A DNA stretch of 64,000 nt from Streptomyces sp. NBC_01335 (GTDB lineage Bacteria > Actinomycetota > Actinomycetes > Streptomycetales > Streptomycetaceae), in assembly GCF_035953295.1 (NCBI RefSeq), contig NZ_CP108370.1, positions 1,364,001 to 1,428,000 on the forward strand, in the 5' to 3' direction. The position numbers and the translations under genes were made by a program. The notes beneath the pieces were generated by a model, which saw only the letters and a program-made list of their open reading frames with translations, searched no databases and was not told where the DNA came from. Of this stretch, positions 62,228 to 64,000 are shown piece by piece; the first letter of the stretch is position 1; every line of letters starts with the position of its first letter.

Positions 62228-63571
62228 TCAGCTGTGGTCGATGAACCGGTCCAGCACCCGTACGCCGAACTGCAGGCCGTCCACCGGTACGCGCTCGTCC
62301 ACACCGTGGAACATGCCGGCGAAGTCGAGCTCCGGCGGCAGCTTGAGCGGCGCGAAGCCGAATCCCCGGATGCCCAGGTCGTCGAAGGACTTGGCGTCCG
62401 TACCGGCCGACAGCATGTACGGCACGGCCCGCGCGATCGGGTCCTCGGCCACCAGGGCCTTCTGCATGGCGTCCACGAGGGCGCCGTCGAAGGTCGTCTC
62501 CAGCGCCTTGTCCGCGTGCACGTCCTCGCGCCGCACGTTCGGGCCGAGGATCCGGTCGATGTCGGCGAGGAACTCCTCCTCGTACCCCGGCAGGAAGCGG
62601 GCGTCCACGTGGGCCGTCGCCTGGCCGGGGATGACGTTGACCTTGTAGCCCGCGCCGAGCTGCGTCGGGTTGGCGGTGTTGCGCAGGGAGGCACCGATGA
62701 GCTTGGCGATGCCGCCCAGCTTGGCGAGGGTCTCCTCCATGTTCTCCGGGTCCAGCTCGGTGCCCAGGGCGTCCGAGAGCTCGTCCAGGAAGTGGCGCAG
62801 GGTCTTGGTGACCCGGACCGGGAACTGGTGGCGTCCGAGCCGGCCGACCGCCTCGGACAGCTCGGTGATGGCGTTGTCCTTGTGGATCATCGAACCGTGC
62901 CCGGCGGTGCCGTCCACGGTCAGCTTCATCCAGTGCATGCCCTTCTGGGCCGTCTCCACCAGGTAGAGGCGCAGCTGCTCGTTGACCGTCAGCGAGAAGC
63001 CTCCGACCTCGCTGATGGCCTCGGTGACGCCCTCGAAGAGTCCCGGGTGGTTGTCGACGAGGTAGCGGGCGCCGTACGTGCCGCCGGCCTCCTCGTCCGC
63101 GAGGAACGCCAGCACGATGTCGCGCGGGGGCTTGCGGCCGCTGCGCATCCGCTCACGGATGACCGCGAGCGTCATGGCGTCCATGTCCTTCATGTCGACC
63201 GCGCCGCGTCCCCAGACACAGCCGTCCGCGATCTCGCCGGAGAACGGGTCGTGGGTCCAGTCGGCCGCGTTGGCCGGGACGACGTCCGTGTGCCCGTGGA
63301 TGAGGAGCGCGGGCCGCGAGGGGTCCTCGCCCTCGATCCGGGCCACGGTCGACGCGCGGCCCTTGTGCGATTCGAAGATCTGCGGTTCCAGCCCGACCTC
63401 GGCGAGCTTCTCCGCGACGTACTCCGCGGCGAGCCGCTCGCCGGGGCCGGAGTGGTCCCCGTAGTTGCTGGTGTCGATCCGGATCAGCTCACGACAGAGG
63501 TCCACGACCTCGTTCTCGGCGTTGCCGGTCTTCCCGGACGGACCTGCCTGGGAGGCGCTGCTCTCGCTCAC
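62228..63571 (-). CDS. M20-family metallopeptidase
   Basis: 447 residues from GTG 63571 with GGAAGGAA upstream (GTG codons slightly earlier are alternatives). Di-zinc motifs: LLIHGHTDVVPA, WGRGAVDMKDMDA, LADEEAGGTYGA, and a lid dimerisation domain with AGHGSMIHKDNAI. Length and HGSMIHKDN segment fit the M20/M25/M40 peptidases that trim dipeptides or acylated amino acids in the cytoplasm. Substrate unknown. It is the first gene upstream of tRNA-Leu. Confidence 0.92.
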   Translation of the reverse strand: MSESSASQAGPSGKTGNAENEVVDLCRELIRIDTSNYGDHSGPGERLAAEYVAEKLAEVGLEPQIFESHKGRASTVARIEGEDPSRPALLIHGHTDVVPANAADWTHDPFSGEIADGCVWGRGAVDMKDMDAMTLAVIRERMRSGRKPPRDIVLAFLADEEAGGTYGARYLVDNHPGLFEGVTEAISEVGGFSLTVNEQLRLYLVETAQKGMHWMKLTVDGTAGHGSMIHKDNAITELSEAVGRLGRHQFPVRVTKTLRHFLDELSDALGTELDPENMEETLAKLGGIAKLIGASLRNTANPTQLGAGYKVNVIPGQATAHVDARFLPGYEEEFLADIDRILGPNVRREDVHADKALETTFDGALVDAMQKALVAEDPIARAVPYMLSAGTDAKSFDDLGIRGFGFAPLKLPPELDFAGMFHGVDERVPVDGLQFGVRVLDRFIDHS

Positions 63572-63831
63572 ACTGATTCCTTCCACTGTCACGGTGGTGC
63601 TCCCCCTCATCCTCGCGCGCCCGCCCCGCCGAGCCCAAGGCCGTCCCCCCGACGACATGCGCCCGTCACACAGGCCCGCCCCACGGACGGGAGCGGAGGC
63701 GGCACGCGGGCGCCGGAGGGGTGGGCCGGAGGGGTGGATCCGGGGGGTGATCGAGAGCCCCCGAATGTTTGGTATTGTTTTCCACGTCGGAACGGGACAG
63801 GAACAACGGCCCCGAGAACGACAGACACCTT

Positions 63832-63919
63832 GTCCGGGTGGCGGAATGGCAGACGCGCTAGCTTGAGGTGCTAGTGCCCTTTATCGGGCGTGGGGGTTCA
63901 AGTCCCCCCTCGGACACCA
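63832..63919 (+). tRNA. tRNA-Leu (anticodon GAG)
   Basis: 88 nt including encoded CCA. Acceptor stem GTCCGGG pairs with CTCGGAC (one G-T), D-arm GGCGGAATGGCAGACGCG, anticodon stem CTAGC/GCTAG around TTGAGGT giving GAG (codon CTC), a long variable arm (TGCCC...GGGCG) and T-arm GGGGGTTCAAGTCCCCC. The long variable arm is typical of leucine tRNAs. Confidence 0.97.
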
Positions 63920-63933
63920 AGGTCGACCGACCA

Positions 63934-63980
63934 GACGGAGCCGGTCAAAGCGACAGTTGGTCGCTTTGACCGGCTCCGTC
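63934..63980 (+). terminator. Terminator of tRNA-Leu
   Basis: Perfect 21-bp stem (63934-63954/63960-63980) with an AGTTG loop, 14 nt after the tRNA CCA end. Confidence 0.9.
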
Positions 63981-64000
63981 GTCGTGTCGGCGTGGGGGAG

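Overview
The window is chromosomal DNA of a Streptomyces-type actinomycete. Evidence: very high GC with G/C-rich third codon positions, many GTG starts, long antisense shadow frames, and marker genes such as chaplins, a GylR-controlled glycerol operon, a Pup-proteasome locus and mycothiol ligase mshC. Gene order from about 8.7 kb onward (helY, tatC, tatA, pafC, pafB, pafA, prcA, prcB, pup, dop, arc/mpa, trmI, recB-like nuclease, metH, PAC2 gene, mshC) is the conserved actinobacterial core arrangement also known from Mycobacterium tuberculosis. I see no insertion sequence, prophage, CRISPR array or obvious horizontally acquired island.

Layout. 1-8.1 kb: accessory block with an FAD oxidoreductase (cut by the window edge) diverging from a membrane molybdopterin oxidoreductase and a fasciclin lipoprotein (both divergent starts carry a SigK-like promoter match), then an SPW-repeat membrane protein, an ADP-ribosylglycohydrolase, an SsuD-like flavin monooxygenase behind a structured leader, and a hypothetical. 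8.1-8.7 kb: a secreted spore-associated-protein-like gene. 8.7-16.6 kb: minus-strand run pafB-pafC-zinc ribbon-small membrane protein-tatA-tatC-lipid kinase-helY. 16.6-28.2 kb: two FKBP isomerases, Pup ligase PafA, an MFS/LacI pair, 20S proteasome PrcA/PrcB, Pup (encoded with terminal Glu), Dop and the ATPase ARC, which together tag, untag, unfold and degrade proteins.

28.4-38.3 kb: ferredoxin, a lipid- or membrane-anchored hypothetical, TrmI, an M50 site-2 protease with CBS domains, a RecB-like nuclease coupled to an orphan LuxR response regulator, a HAD phosphatase and MetH. 38.4-43.8 kb: gylR and glpF-glpK-glpD (glycerol uptake, phosphorylation, oxidation) with three matching operator palindromes. 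43.9-47.9 kb: flavin monooxygenase, then a GntR regulator with an L-fuconate dehydratase/SDR operon; the same 11-bp palindrome lies before both.

48.1-53.1 kb: PAC2 gene and the minus-strand operon phosphomutase-like/DUF3090/kinase-like/mshC, the most promising under-described system here. 53.1-60.8 kb: CorA, a ferritin-like protein, an F420-type monooxygenase, an aldo/keto reductase overlapped by a RecD-like protein whose ATPase motifs are degenerate, and two conserved hypotheticals. 60.9-64 kb: cell-wall anchored chaplin (ChpC type), short chaplin (ChpH type), an M20 peptidase and tRNA-Leu(GAG). Perfect long hairpins terminate most transcription units.
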